DNA of 64,000 bases from Flavobacterium frigoris PS1 (GCF_000252125.1 NZ_AHKF01000020.1:62001-126000), one strand, 5' to 3'. Counted from the first letter of the stretch, positions 11,750 to 20,750 are shown. Made by a program: numbers and translations. The notes: generated from the letters alone by a model not told the origin.

Positions 11750-12244
11750 CTAATTTTTGCTGAAGGTTAAAAAATCAGTTATTCCATTTTTGAAGCTTTG
11801 GTCTTTTAGTTCAAAAAAGTCGGATGATTTTTCAATATTTTCCCAACCACCAATTATTTTTACAAAATGCATGGGGTAGGACAGATAGATATTGAACTTT
11901 AAATCAGTTATGATTTTGTTATTACTGTTGGCTTCGAGCATGGACCAACTGCCCTTGTAGGTGTTTGTGCCATCCGTCACTGTTAGCGCATCGTTAGCTC
12001 CAAAACTAAAATTAAATCCATTGAAATTCACCATTTCATCGCGTTCACTTTTCCAGTAGTAGCTTATTTTCCAGCTTCCATTGGTCACAATGATAGCAAT
12101 AATATCGTGCTCTTCTGGAGGAGTAGTTTTGGTTTCTGGACTATCGGAAATATCTGAATTGGAATTTGGCTCAGGAATAATGGAAAAAGTGACCATTATT
12201 AATAGCGGTTCCATACTGAATTGTTTGAGGGTTTTCATAGTCAA
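11750..12244 (-). CDS. Small lipocalin-like hypothetical protein with damaged or absent lipobox
   Basis: The 164-residue protein starts with a short leader (MKTLKQFSMEPLLIMVTFSIIP, from Met3) and a polar linker. A beta-rich domain follows with NGSWKISYYWKSERDE, FNGFNFSFGANDALTVTDG and YKGSWS. This pattern resembles small secreted Flavobacterium lipoproteins with a 'G.W.I.Y.....DET..F.G..F.F' core, but those normally carry a lipobox cysteine after the leader and none is present here. The leader is also weakly hydrophobic. Localisation is therefore uncertain and function unknown. A terminator-like hairpin follows. Confidence 0.6.
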   Translation of the reverse strand: MTMKTLKQFSMEPLLIMVTFSIIPEPNSNSDISDSPETKTTPPEEHDIIAIIVTNGSWKISYYWKSERDEMVNFNGFNFSFGANDALTVTDGTNTYKGSWSMLEANSNNKIITDLKFNIYLSYPMHFVKIIGGWENIEKSSDFFELKDQSFKNGITDFLTFSKN

Positions 12245-12374
12245 ATAGTTTAAAAGGTTAGAACTTTAACATATTTACTTATAAATACAATCGGCATTCT
12301 CAAATTTACGAATTAATAAATATTTATTTGTTAAAATGAGAATCTAATTCTAGTGGAACAGTTTTTTTAAATAA

Positions 12375-12406
12375 AAAATCCGATTTGCGTGAGCAAATCG
12401 GATTTT
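12375..12406 (-). terminator. Terminator of lpdA
   Basis: AAAATCCGATTTGC and GCAAATCGGATTTT form a perfect 14-bp stem with a GTGA loop. It lies 62 bases past the lpdA stop and is symmetrical enough to act on both strands. Confidence 0.9.
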
Positions 12407-12467
12407 ATTAAATTGTAGACGCACCTTAGAGATGTACTGCAGTGCTTCTCTACTACGCATTTTATAT

Positions 12468-13856
12468 TTACAAATGGATCACTTCTCCATAAGCATCAGC
12501 AACAGCTTCCATAACCGCTTCACTCATTGTAGGGTGCGGATGTATCGCTTTTAGGATTTCGTGTCCTGTAGTCTCTAGTTTACGTGCTACAATTGCCTCA
12601 GCAATCATATCTGTAACTCCAGCACCTATCATGTGACATCCCAACCATTCGCCATACTTGGCATCAAAGATTACTTTTACGAAACCATCAGGAGTTCCTG
12701 AGGCTTTTGCCTTTCCCGAAGCTGAGAATGGGAACTTACCAATTTTTAATTCGTATCCTTTTTCTTTAGCTTGTTTTTCAGTCAAACCTACTGAAGCAAT
12801 CTCTGGAGTAGCATAAGTACAACCTGGTACGTTTCCGTAATCGATAGGCTCTACGTGCATTCCTGCAATTTTCTCCACACAGTTGATTCCTTCGGCAGAA
12901 GCTACGTGAGCTAAAGCTTGTCCTGGAGTCACATCACCAATAGCATAATAACCTGGGATGTTAGTTGCGTTGTATTCGTTTACTAATATTTTATCTTTGT
13001 CAGTTGCAATTCCTACTGCTTCTAGACCTATGTTTTCAATGTTTGTTTTGATACCAACAGCCGATAGTAAAATGTCAGCTTCAAGAACTACTTCTCCTTT
13101 TGCTGTTTTAACGTATGCTTTTACACCAGCTCCATTAGTGTCGATTTTCTCAACAGAGGAGTTAGTCATAATTTTCACACCCGCTTTTTTCATAGAACGT
13201 TCCATTTGTTTCGAAATGTCTTCGTCCTCAACAGGGACAATATTTGGCATAAATTCAACAACAGTCACATCAGTTCCCATTGAATTGTAGAAATGTGCAA
13301 ATTCAACCCCAATCGCTCCAGAGCCTACGATAATCATCGATTTTGGTTGGGTAGGCAAAGTCATTGCTTGTCTGTATCCAATCACTTTTACACCATCTTG
13401 TGGTAAGTTTGGTAATTCACGAGAGCGAGCTCCAGTAGCAACAATAATATGGTCAGCACTATATTCAGTAACTTTATCGTCTTTGTCAGTAACATCAACT
13501 TTTTTACCAGCTTTTAGTTTCCCAAAACCATAGATAACATCAATTTTATTTTTTTTCATCAAGAATTGAACTCCTTTGCTCATATCGCTTGCAACAGTTC
13601 TACTGCGTTGAACTACAGCAGGGAAATCTTTGTCGAATGATGAAACAGTCAATCCGTAATCGGAAGCGTGTTTTAGGTAATCAAAAACCTGCGCTGATTT
13701 CAACAATGCTTTGGTTGGGATACAACCCCAGTTCAAGCAAACTCCACCTAAGTTTTCTTTTTCAATCACGGCAACTTTAAAGCCTAATTGTGATGCTCTA
13801 ATGGCAGTAACATATCCGCCTGGTCCACTTCCTAAAACAATGATATCGTATTTCAT
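12468..13856 (-). CDS. lpdA: Dihydrolipoyl dehydrogenase (E3)
   Basis: This 462-residue flavoprotein re-oxidises dihydrolipoamide in pyruvate, 2-oxoglutarate or branched-chain oxo-acid dehydrogenase complexes, passing electrons to NAD+. Visible are the FAD-binding GSGPGGYVTAIRAS, the redox-active Cys40 and Cys45 in GGVCLNWGCIPTK, the NAD site GSGAIGVEFAHFYNSMG, the second FAD motif YYAIGDV, and the C-terminal HPHPTMSEA with the active-site His. Length is typical. No E1 or E2 genes lie nearby, so this E3 is encoded apart from the complexes it serves. Confidence 0.97.
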   Translation of the reverse strand: MKYDIIVLGSGPGGYVTAIRASQLGFKVAVIEKENLGGVCLNWGCIPTKALLKSAQVFDYLKHASDYGLTVSSFDKDFPAVVQRSRTVASDMSKGVQFLMKKNKIDVIYGFGKLKAGKKVDVTDKDDKVTEYSADHIIVATGARSRELPNLPQDGVKVIGYRQAMTLPTQPKSMIIVGSGAIGVEFAHFYNSMGTDVTVVEFMPNIVPVEDEDISKQMERSMKKAGVKIMTNSSVEKIDTNGAGVKAYVKTAKGEVVLEADILLSAVGIKTNIENIGLEAVGIATDKDKILVNEYNATNIPGYYAIGDVTPGQALAHVASAEGINCVEKIAGMHVEPIDYGNVPGCTYATPEIASVGLTEKQAKEKGYELKIGKFPFSASGKAKASGTPDGFVKVIFDAKYGEWLGCHMIGAGVTDMIAEAIVARKLETTGHEILKAIHPHPTMSEAVMEAVADAYGEVIHL

Positions 13857-14200
13857 ATTGTATTTGTTTTTCTTCGATTAAATGATTTTGCGAATTTAAG
13901 GATTTATTCTGTTTTTGGAAAGCTTAGAAGTGATAAAGTGGTAAAGTAACAAATTTTATAAAATTCACTATTATTTTTAATCAAATAAGTTCAGCTACGA
14001 CCGCTCTATGCCTCTAATATAATCGCTGTGATCCTTGTGAAAACTTAGTGTTAATTGCGGTTAGAAAAGAGCACACAGATGATACAGATTAACCGAGTTT
14101 CCGCTTATTTTTTTAGTGTATTTAAAGAACCGTTTAACCTTTGCAGCTAAAAAACCCTTGCGCTCTTTGCTAAAGCTTAGGGGCCTTAATGGTTAAGCTG
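13857..14200. other. 344-base gap containing degenerate Bacteroidota-type word repeats
   Basis: No gene is visible. Around 14068-14090 the text CACACAGATGATACAGATTA, and around 14120-14195 phrases such as ACCTTTGCAGCTAAAAAACC and CTTGCGCTCTTTGCTAAAG, resemble the wordy degenerate intergenic repeats I know from many Bacteroidota genomes. They carry no ORF and no clear terminator. Confidence 0.4.
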
Positions 14201-15955
14201 CTAATTAGCCACTGAAAACTGGGAATCATACAAGTTTTTATAGTACCCGCTTTTACGATTGATTAATTCCTGATGCGTTCCTTGTTCAACAATCAAACCT
14301 TTGTCCATCACCACAATTTTATCTGCAGTGACAATAGTAGCTAGTCTATGGGCAATCACAATAGATGTTCTGCCTTGTGTAATGGTTTCCGTAGCACGCT
14401 GTATTAATTCTTCTGAATAGGTATCGATAGATGAAGTTGCTTCATCCAGAATAAGAATACTTGGATTACTGACATACGCTCTCAAGAAAGCGATTAATTG
14501 ACGCTGTCCAGAGGACAACATCACTCCACGCTCTTTGACGTCAAAATCATAATTATCAGGTAAACTCATGATGAAATCATGCACGCCTATTTCTCTTGCT
14601 GCAGCCAAAACATCTTCCCTAGTAATTTCTGGATTATTTAGCGTAATATTCTTGAAAATCGTGTCGGCAAAAAGGAAAACATCCTGCAATACCACCGCAA
14701 TTTGTTTTCTCAATGAACTTAAAGTGTAATTTTCGATATTTTGATTATCGATATAAATTTCCCCGCTGTTGATCTCGTAAAAACGGTTTAGTAAATTGAT
14801 AATTGTTGATTTTCCGGCACCTGTAGAACCCACAATAGCAACGGTCTCTCCAGCCTTAACGTTCAAATCGATGCCTTTGATTACTTCTTCGTCAGGAATA
14901 TAACTGAAATGCACATCCTTAAAGCTTAGATTTCCCTTAAAAACGGGCGCCTCGATTGTTCCTGTATCCTGAATCTGATCCTGAGTGTCAATGATTTCAA
15001 AAACGCGATTAGCAGCAATCATTCCCAGTTGCATCTCGTTGAATTTATCAGCAATCTGACGCAAAGGATTAAACAACATTCCAATAAACATAGTGTATGA
15101 AAATAAATCACCAAAAGTGGTAAAAGTATCGCCGTTCAAAATCTTTAGTCCGCCATACAATACTATAAAACCAAGTGTCAGAGACGATATGATATCAGCT
15201 ATGGGAAAGAAAATCGAGTTATAAAGAATCGTTTTTATCCAAGCTTTTTTATGTTTGTCGTTTATATTTTTGAATTTTTCAGACTCAATTTCTTCTCTGT
15301 TGAACAGCTGTACAATTTTCATTCCTGTAACTCTTTCTTGTACAAAAGTGTTCATGTTTGAAATCTGGTTACGTACATCCTCAAAAGCAACTTGCATTTT
15401 TCGTTGGAATATTCGGGTGATAAAGACTAAAATTGGCATGGCAACGATCACAATCCAGGTCAATTTCCAGTTCATATAGAACATAAAACCCAGTACCACG
15501 ACCATTTTCATCAAGTCACTGATGATCATAAAAAGCCCTTGACTGAAGATACGAGCAATTGATTCGATATCCGAAACGGAACGTGTTACCAGTTGGCCTA
15601 CTGGAACAAGATCAAAATATTTCATTCTGAAGCTCAAGATATGCTTGAAAAGTTTTGTTCGAATGTCTTTTACAATGTCCTGCCCCAGCCAGTTAGCCCA
15701 AAAGACAAAGTAAAACTGCGAAAAAACTTCGCACAAAAGAACCACTCCCATCAGGGTAATGTAAAACAAAAGTCCGTCAGCATCCCTAGTCTGGATGTAC
15801 CCATCAACGGTTTGCTTCAATAAATACGGGCGCAATGCCGCAAATATAGACAGGGAAATCGCGAAGGCAATAACGCCGTTAAAACGCCATTGGTACGGTT
15901 TTGTATATTGTAATATTCGTTTGAATAATCGGGTATCGAATGCTTTTGCTTTCAT
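14201..15955 (-). CDS. ABC transporter, fused permease/ATPase (MsbA/lipid A exporter type)
   Basis: The 584-residue half-transporter has six membrane helices (about residues 20-310) followed by an ATPase domain. Visible are Walker A GSTGAGKSTI, the Q-loop VLQDVFLF, the signature LSSGQRQ, Walker B SILILDEATSSID and the H-loop IVIAHRL. The protein would act as a homodimer exporting a lipid or drug-like substrate across the inner membrane. Members are often annotated as MsbA or multidrug exporters; the substrate is not readable. truA lies upstream on the same strand with 110 bases between, so cotranscription is possible. The family-typical length suggests an intact gene. Confidence 0.92.
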   Translation of the reverse strand: MKAKAFDTRLFKRILQYTKPYQWRFNGVIAFAISLSIFAALRPYLLKQTVDGYIQTRDADGLLFYITLMGVVLLCEVFSQFYFVFWANWLGQDIVKDIRTKLFKHILSFRMKYFDLVPVGQLVTRSVSDIESIARIFSQGLFMIISDLMKMVVVLGFMFYMNWKLTWIVIVAMPILVFITRIFQRKMQVAFEDVRNQISNMNTFVQERVTGMKIVQLFNREEIESEKFKNINDKHKKAWIKTILYNSIFFPIADIISSLTLGFIVLYGGLKILNGDTFTTFGDLFSYTMFIGMLFNPLRQIADKFNEMQLGMIAANRVFEIIDTQDQIQDTGTIEAPVFKGNLSFKDVHFSYIPDEEVIKGIDLNVKAGETVAIVGSTGAGKSTIINLLNRFYEINSGEIYIDNQNIENYTLSSLRKQIAVVLQDVFLFADTIFKNITLNNPEITREDVLAAAREIGVHDFIMSLPDNYDFDVKERGVMLSSGQRQLIAFLRAYVSNPSILILDEATSSIDTYSEELIQRATETITQGRTSIVIAHRLATIVTADKIVVMDKGLIVEQGTHQELINRKSGYYKNLYDSQFSVAN

Positions 15956-16065
15956 TTTATTTTCAGCTGAATTTAGTTCAGTTTTAGGAGCTGTTTCCTG
16001 CTATTCGTTACAATCTTTATGTTTTTTAAAAATAAAAACATAAAGGATTTTCACTGCTATCAGGG

Positions 16066-16806
16066 CTATTTTGTTATGTAATCGTAATCAATTTCGGTTA
16101 AATACAAGCCGTGTGCCGGTACCGAAAAACCAGCCTTGTCTCTATTCTTGGCTTCAATTATAATGTTAAAATCATCAAGCGTAATCTTATGTAAACCTAT
16201 GTTAACTAATGTTCCCACAATAGATCGCACCATGTTTCTAAGGAAACGATTTGCTGATATGGTAAATACCAATTGGTTATTTTTTTGTTTCCAATACGCT
16301 TCAAATATTGTGCAATCAAAGGTGTTGACATCCGTATTTACTTTTGAGAAACATTGAAAATCAGTATGTTTAAATAAGATTTTCGCTGCTTCATTCATCA
16401 AATCAACATCTAGTTTTTGATGGAAATACCAACTTTGTTCCTGCAAAAATACATTTTTGAAAGTATTGATGTGGTATTCGTATGTTCTTTTGGTCGCATC
16501 AAAACGAGTATGCGCTTCATCAGCAACTGGAATAATGTCATAAACAACAATATCCTTTGGCAAGTAGGAGTTGAGTTTGTGTATTAATTTTGGGATCTCA
16601 AAAGAAGTTTCGAAATCAAAGTGTGCATACATTACTTTAGCGTGAACACCAGTGTCCGTACGTCCTGCTCCCATAAGGCTGATATCTGAATTAAGTAATA
16701 CAGAAAACGCCTTGTTCATGGTTTCCTGAACAGTGGAAGCATTAGGTTGGTATTGCCAGCCATGATATTGGGTTCCGTTGTATGCTAATTTTATAAAATA
16801 CCTCAA
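16066..16806 (-). CDS. truA: tRNA pseudouridine(38-40) synthase TruA
   Basis: TruA converts uridines 38-40 in the tRNA anticodon arm to pseudouridine. The sequence shows the N-terminal FIKLAYNGTQYHGWQ, the catalytic Asp in MGAGRTDTGVHA and the C-terminal NRFLRNMVRSIVGTLV. An upstream frame begins with TTG at 16827, but that codon lies inside a TATCTTTG promoter box. The likely start is therefore the TTG at 16806, giving (M)RYFIKLAYNG, which is how homologues begin. This is a non-ATG start. The ABC exporter gene follows 110 bases downstream on the same strand. Confidence 0.93.
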   Translation of the reverse strand: MRYFIKLAYNGTQYHGWQYQPNASTVQETMNKAFSVLLNSDISLMGAGRTDTGVHAKVMYAHFDFETSFEIPKLIHKLNSYLPKDIVVYDIIPVADEAHTRFDATKRTYEYHINTFKNVFLQEQSWYFHQKLDVDLMNEAAKILFKHTDFQCFSKVNTDVNTFDCTIFEAYWKQKNNQLVFTISANRFLRNMVRSIVGTLVNIGLHKITLDDFNIIIEAKNRDKAGFSVPAHGLYLTEIDYDYITK

Positions 16807-16824
16807 GTTGTTTTTTTCAAGATG

Positions 16825-16832
16825 CAAAGATA
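16825..16832 (-). promoter_or_regulatory. Promoter -7 box of truA
   Basis: TATCTTTG on the minus strand matches TAnnTTTG and ends 18 bases before the TTG start at 16806. Its position excludes the longer reading frame as the true start. Confidence 0.5.
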
Positions 16833-16993
16833 CTTATTAATTTTTTTGTGAGACGACTAAGCTCTAAAGTTTGTTCTATTGAATTAGATTTTTTAATTGG
16901 AATCCGAATGGTTATTTTTACCACAAAATTCTAGCCCTGATTATTCCACTAAGCATTTAATTTCATGAGAGTTCAATGAACTTCGTTTGAAGT

Positions 16994-17064
16994 AAAAATC
17001 CTTTTATACGTCTTTTCGAGTATAAAAAGATCGCAGTGGAAATCAGGAAATAGCTCCAAAAAAT
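16994..17064. repeat. Dispersed palindromic intergenic repeat, copy B
   Basis: AAAATCCTTTTATAC and GTATAAAAAGAT form arms around TCTTTTCGA. They are followed by CGCAGTGGAAATCAGGAAA and TAGCTCC. The element ends six bases before the TTG start of the phosphoesterase gene, so it may contribute its leader. Compare copies at 11586 and 55811. Confidence 0.5.
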
Positions 17065-17069
17065 AAGTT

Positions 17070-17567
17070 TTGAAAAAAATTCTACTCCTTTCAGATACCC
17101 ATAGTCATATGGATGACAGTATTTTAAAATATGTCAGCCAAGCTGATGAAGTCTGGCATGCAGGCGATATTGGCGACTTGAGTGTTACTGACACTTTAAA
17201 AAAACTAAAGCCATTAAGAGCAGTTTATGGGAACATTGATGATGCGACGGCACGTCTTGAATTCCCGTTGCACAACCGTTTCCTATGTGAAGGGGTTGAT
17301 GTGTGGATTACGCATATTGGTGGTTATCCGGGCAAATACAACCCTAATATAAAGGCGGAAATGGCATCAAACCCTCCTAAATTGTTCATTTGTGGGCATT
17401 CTCATATTCTAAAAGTGATGTTTGATAAGAAACACGATCTTTTACATATGAATCCTGGGGCCTGCGGTAAAAGTGGATTTCATCAGGTACGTACCATGCT
17501 GCGTTTTGTGATTGATGGGGACAAAATCAGAGACTTAGAAATTATTGAGATAGAGAAGCGAGTTTAA
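17070..17567 (+). CDS. YfcE/MJ0936-type metallophosphoesterase
   Basis: This 165-residue calcineurin-like phosphoesterase shows all metal-binding blocks in order: SDTHSH (residues 8-13), GDIGD, GNID and GHSH. Relatives hydrolyse phosphodiesters in vitro with two divalent metals; the natural substrate is unknown. The start must be TTG at 17070, because the next in-frame ATG (17109) lies after the essential DTHSH motif. A dispersed palindromic repeat ends just upstream. The 3' end overlaps the convergent histidine kinase gene by four bases, so the two stop codons share TTAA. Confidence 0.9.
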   Translation: MKKILLLSDTHSHMDDSILKYVSQADEVWHAGDIGDLSVTDTLKKLKPLRAVYGNIDDATARLEFPLHNRFLCEGVDVWITHIGGYPGKYNPNIKAEMASNPPKLFICGHSHILKVMFDKKHDLLHMNPGACGKSGFHQVRTMLRFVIDGDKIRDLEIIEIEKRV

Positions 17568-19261
17568 GCTTTTTTATAGGAAATAGGCGCTTTAATGTGA
17601 ATTGAAGTTCCTAATTTTACTTTGGACTGTACCGATATTTCTCCATCAATATTATTTATCCTCGCTTTGATCTGATTGAGACCAAAACCTTCAATTATAT
17701 TATATTTATTAGAGTCAAAACCTTTTCCGTTATCTCTAACATGTATCAATAGTGTTTTGTTTTTCTCTTCGATTCCAACAAATGCATTTGTAGCATTACT
17801 ATGTTTTGTAACGTTATTAAGGAGTTCTGTAATAATGAAATAGATTTTCATTTCGAAATCCTCGTTATAGCGTTTTGATGCTTCCGTTGTGCTAGAATAT
17901 TCGAAACTGATGCTGGAGTTTGAATTTTTTTCGCACAAATCGTGGATCGCATAATATAAGCCGAAACGGGTTAACAATGAAGGTAAAAGCTCGTGTGATA
18001 GATCACGAACTTTATCATGCGCTTCTCTTAGGATTGCTTTCGTCTTAGTGATTTCTTCGGATTCCAATTGGTTTTTGGCGCTGAAAACGCTTAAATGTAG
18101 TCCGGCTGTCGATAGTAGGGCGCTAATGTTGTCATGTAAAAAATTGGCTATTTTTTTTCGTTCTATTTCCTGCCCATTCACCGAGGCATTGATGATATTC
18201 TCCTGAATTTTACTTTGTATGTCCTTGAGTTTGTTTTTTTGTTTCAATCGTGTATTTTGAAAGAAAAAGTAAAACAAGATGATAATTAAGAGTAATAGTG
18301 AAATGATTATGATGCTGATTTGTTTGTTTTTAGACTGCTTTTCTATAAGGATTTGCTGTTTTGTCTTGTATTTAGTTTCAATAATATCAATCTCCCTTTT
18401 GTACTCATCTAGTTCTAGATTGATTCCCGCAACGTTTACTTTTTTGAGCTTGTCTTCATCTACAACTTGTTCATTTATAGTATTATAAAGAGACAGATTT
18501 TGGTAGGCTTTTTGATGATCTCCATTTTTTAATAGAAATTTTGAGTATTCTAAATAGGCAAATGCCAAGTCAGATTTGAAGCCTTCTTTAATGGCAAGAT
18601 TAATAGAATTATTGAAGGAAGTGTTGGCTTTTTCATTTTCATTATTATAGTTGTAATACATGCCGTTAAGCATGTTTAAGGCAGCAATTGTTGAACTGTC
18701 CCCAAATGCAGCGTGGTGTTTATTAACGAATTCTAGATAGGGTAGGCCATCTTTAAAATGCCCAATATCAAAATAGGCCCAAGTAATATTGAGTTTTGTA
18801 AAAACAATAGCTGATGAATCATGAATTTTGGTACTGTAATCGAGCGATTTCTTGTAATAAAAGATGCCTTTTGCATATTCCTTTTTGTTAAAGCAATAGA
18901 TGTTGCCTAGATTGTTATACAGCCAGTTTTTGAGTTGGCTGTTAGTGGTTCTACTAGCATAGATAAGTCCTTTTTTATAGTAAAAGAAAGCTTTATCAGG
19001 CTCGGTTAGTTGGTCAAAATTGGCCGCAATGGTATTGTAGCAGGTGGCAATAGCATCGTCATCTTTGGCGGCAATGGCATATTTTAAAGCAAATCGAGAT
19101 TTTATTAAAGATCTTTCAAATTTCCCTTCTTTCATCAAATTAGTAGCCTCTGTTGTCAGCTCAGTCATTGTTTTTTTTGAAAGGGTTACGGTTTGGGAAA
19201 GCAAGCCATGACCAAAAAAAACTGTAAGTAGCAGTAATAAAAAGAATCGGTTGTGAATCAT
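17564..19261 (-). CDS. TPR-containing sensor histidine kinase (NarX/LiaS-type HisKA_3)
   Basis: The 565-residue protein has a signal-like N terminus, tetratricopeptide-type helices over about residues 30-300, a membrane span near 316-337, and a HisKA_3 dimerisation domain. The phospho-acceptor is His376 in RKKIANFLHDNIS. A HATPase domain follows with LLNNVTKHSNA and DNGKGFD. The layout is typical of Bacteroidota kinases that pair with LuxR/NarL regulators. The response-regulator gene lies 78 bases upstream on the same strand, so they form an operon and probably a cognate pair. The stimulus is unknown; periplasmic TPRs suggest protein-protein sensing. The stop codon overlaps that of the convergent phosphoesterase gene. 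Confidence 0.92.
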   Translation of the reverse strand: MIHNRFFLLLLLTVFFGHGLLSQTVTLSKKTMTELTTEATNLMKEGKFERSLIKSRFALKYAIAAKDDDAIATCYNTIAANFDQLTEPDKAFFYYKKGLIYASRTTNSQLKNWLYNNLGNIYCFNKKEYAKGIFYYKKSLDYSTKIHDSSAIVFTKLNITWAYFDIGHFKDGLPYLEFVNKHHAAFGDSSTIAALNMLNGMYYNYNNENEKANTSFNNSINLAIKEGFKSDLAFAYLEYSKFLLKNGDHQKAYQNLSLYNTINEQVVDEDKLKKVNVAGINLELDEYKREIDIIETKYKTKQQILIEKQSKNKQISIIIISLLLLIIILFYFFFQNTRLKQKNKLKDIQSKIQENIINASVNGQEIERKKIANFLHDNISALLSTAGLHLSVFSAKNQLESEEITKTKAILREAHDKVRDLSHELLPSLLTRFGLYYAIHDLCEKNSNSSISFEYSSTTEASKRYNEDFEMKIYFIITELLNNVTKHSNATNAFVGIEEKNKTLLIHVRDNGKGFDSNKYNIIEGFGLNQIKARINNIDGEISVQSKVKLGTSIHIKAPISYKKA

Positions 19262-19339
19262 GAAAAATTAATAAGAATTAGACAGTTCTTGTTTTTTTGC
19301 TTGTATTCCTTTTGGAACTGTAGTCGATTGCGCGCCGAT

Positions 19340-20002
19340 TTAGGCTTTAATCAATTTGTTTTTAAGGGCAAACTTAACCAGACTGATGGTGTTTTTTGCT
19401 TTTAGTTTTTTCATGATATTCTTGCGATGTGTTTCGACTGTATTTGAACTGATAAATAATTGTTCACTTATTTCTTTTCCGCTATATTCTAATGCGATTA
19501 AAGTAATAATTTCAATTTCTCTAGCTGTCAACAGTAAGTCGATTGTGGGTTTGTATTTGTTTAATTTTGGAATGTTTCTAGTTGCTGAATTGAAAATTTT
19601 CTCCCTTACGGCAGTACAAAAATAATCCTCACCGCTTGAAACTGCATTTATGGCCTCGACAATGTTTTCTCCGGCACACTGTTTTGTTAAATACCCACTT
19701 ACACCAAGCTTCATGACCTCTTGGATTATTTTTAAATCATCATAGCTGGACAGAATGATCACTTTACAGGGAAACCCTTTTTTTGCAAACTCTTTAACCA
19801 CTTCAATACCATCTTTTTTTGGCATGCTGATATCTAGGATCAGAATGCTGGTGTTGTTAGATTTTACATCGTCGTATAGAGTACTTCCGTCCAAAGAAAA
19901 GCCAACCACCTCAAAATTAGAGACAGTGTTCAAAAGCGTTTTCATTCCATCAATAAGGACTTGATGATCATCTGCAAGATGTATTCGTATTTTATCGTTC
20001 AT
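19340..20002 (-). CDS. NarL/FixJ-type response regulator (REC-LuxR HTH)
   Basis: The 220-residue regulator has an N-terminal receiver domain (IHLADDHQVLIDGMK, phospho-acceptor Asp in ILILDISMPKKDG) and a C-terminal LuxR helix-turn-helix (LLTAREIEIITLIALEYSGK... to SSNTVETHRKNIMKKL). A frame extends upstream to 20044, but Met at 20002 directly precedes the receiver domain and lies 19 bases after a TAAATTTG promoter box. The kinase gene follows 78 bases downstream. It should activate or repress genes when phosphorylated by that kinase. Targets are unknown. Confidence 0.93.
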   Translation of the reverse strand: MNDKIRIHLADDHQVLIDGMKTLLNTVSNFEVVGFSLDGSTLYDDVKSNNTSILILDISMPKKDGIEVVKEFAKKGFPCKVIILSSYDDLKIIQEVMKLGVSGYLTKQCAGENIVEAINAVSSGEDYFCTAVREKIFNSATRNIPKLNKYKPTIDLLLTAREIEIITLIALEYSGKEISEQLFISSNTVETHRKNIMKKLKAKNTISLVKFALKNKLIKA

Positions 20003-20020
20003 ATAGTTTAATGCTGCTTC

Positions 20021-20060
20021 CAAATTTATAAAAAAATAAACCAATTAATCATTTAATTGG
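20021..20060 (-). promoter_or_regulatory. Promoter -7 box and inverted repeat upstream of the response regulator
   Basis: TAAATTTG (20028 to 20021, minus strand) is a consensus -7 box. Just upstream, CCAATTAA-TCAT-TTAATTGG (20041-20060) is an inverted repeat placed over the -20 to -45 region. It could be an autoregulatory operator of the NarL-type regulator. Confidence 0.45.
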
Positions 20061-20097
20061 TGTTATTTGTTTAGTTATTCTTACTTAAAGTCACAAA

Positions 20098-20125
20098 AAA
20101 AACCGAATGTTTCCATTCGGTTTTT
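20098..20125 (-). terminator. Terminator of the DUF4293 gene
   Basis: AAAAACCGAATG and CATTCGGTTTTT form a perfect 12-bp stem with a TTTC loop. It starts 30 bases beyond the stop codon at 20155. Confidence 0.9.
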
Positions 20126-20154
20126 CTTCGCACTAATAAACTAAGTTTATAGGT

Positions 20155-20568
20155 TTACCTCAATCTGTCCACAGATTTTACAAGATCTTCATCCTTTTTG
20201 ATGGCCTTATTAGCCAAGACTAATAATACGATAGCAACTATAGGTAGAAACATCCCAATACCTTTCTCAGAAACAAGAATTGTTTCTCCAGATACATTTA
20301 GTGAACGATATACAAACAATCCTAATAAAATTAAATTTAATATCATGTTCAATCTGCCAACAACAAATTGATTCTGTCTTTTTTTATAGGAAACAATACT
20401 AAAAACGGTAAGCGTTGTGCTTAATCCCAATAAGATCACATAAAATTGGTTTTGCATAAAGTAATATTCCTTCCCGTCACTCATTGTCCACAAAGGAAAT
20501 AAGAACGGTAAAATACCAGTAACTACAAAAGCAAGAATTAAATAAATCGTCTGTATTCTCTGTATCAT
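20155..20568 (-). CDS. DUF4293 family membrane protein
   Basis: The 137-residue protein begins MIQRIQTIYLILAF and has four hydrophobic helices (about residues 8-25, 40-57, 72-90, 100-117). This matches DUF4293, a Bacteroidota-specific inner-membrane family of unknown function. It is divergent from rho, an adjacency I recall as common in Flavobacteria. A -7 box TATTTTTG (20593 to 20586, minus strand) lies 18 bases upstream of the ATG, and a strong terminator follows. No function can be assigned. Confidence 0.85.
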   Translation of the reverse strand: MIQRIQTIYLILAFVVTGILPFLFPLWTMSDGKEYYFMQNQFYVILLGLSTTLTVFSIVSYKKRQNQFVVGRLNMILNLILLGLFVYRSLNVSGETILVSEKGIGMFLPIVAIVLLVLANKAIKKDEDLVKSVDRLR

Positions 20569-20585
20569 TGTTTAATTTTGTTTTA

Positions 20586-20593
20586 CAAAAATA
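20586..20593 (-). promoter_or_regulatory. Promoter -7 box of the DUF4293 gene
   Basis: TATTTTTG matches TAnnTTTG and lies 18 bases upstream of the ATG at 20568. Confidence 0.4.
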
Positions 20594-20750
20594 TATTTTC
20601 TTTTTTTAAAATACTATTGTATCATTAAATTTTATTCGTATTATTGCATGACAATACCGTAAGCACTTCATACTGCGGTCAATTCGAAGTAAAAAATTAC
20701 TACCTATCTTTTTATAGTGTCACCAATTTAATTAAACTCATAGAACATTC

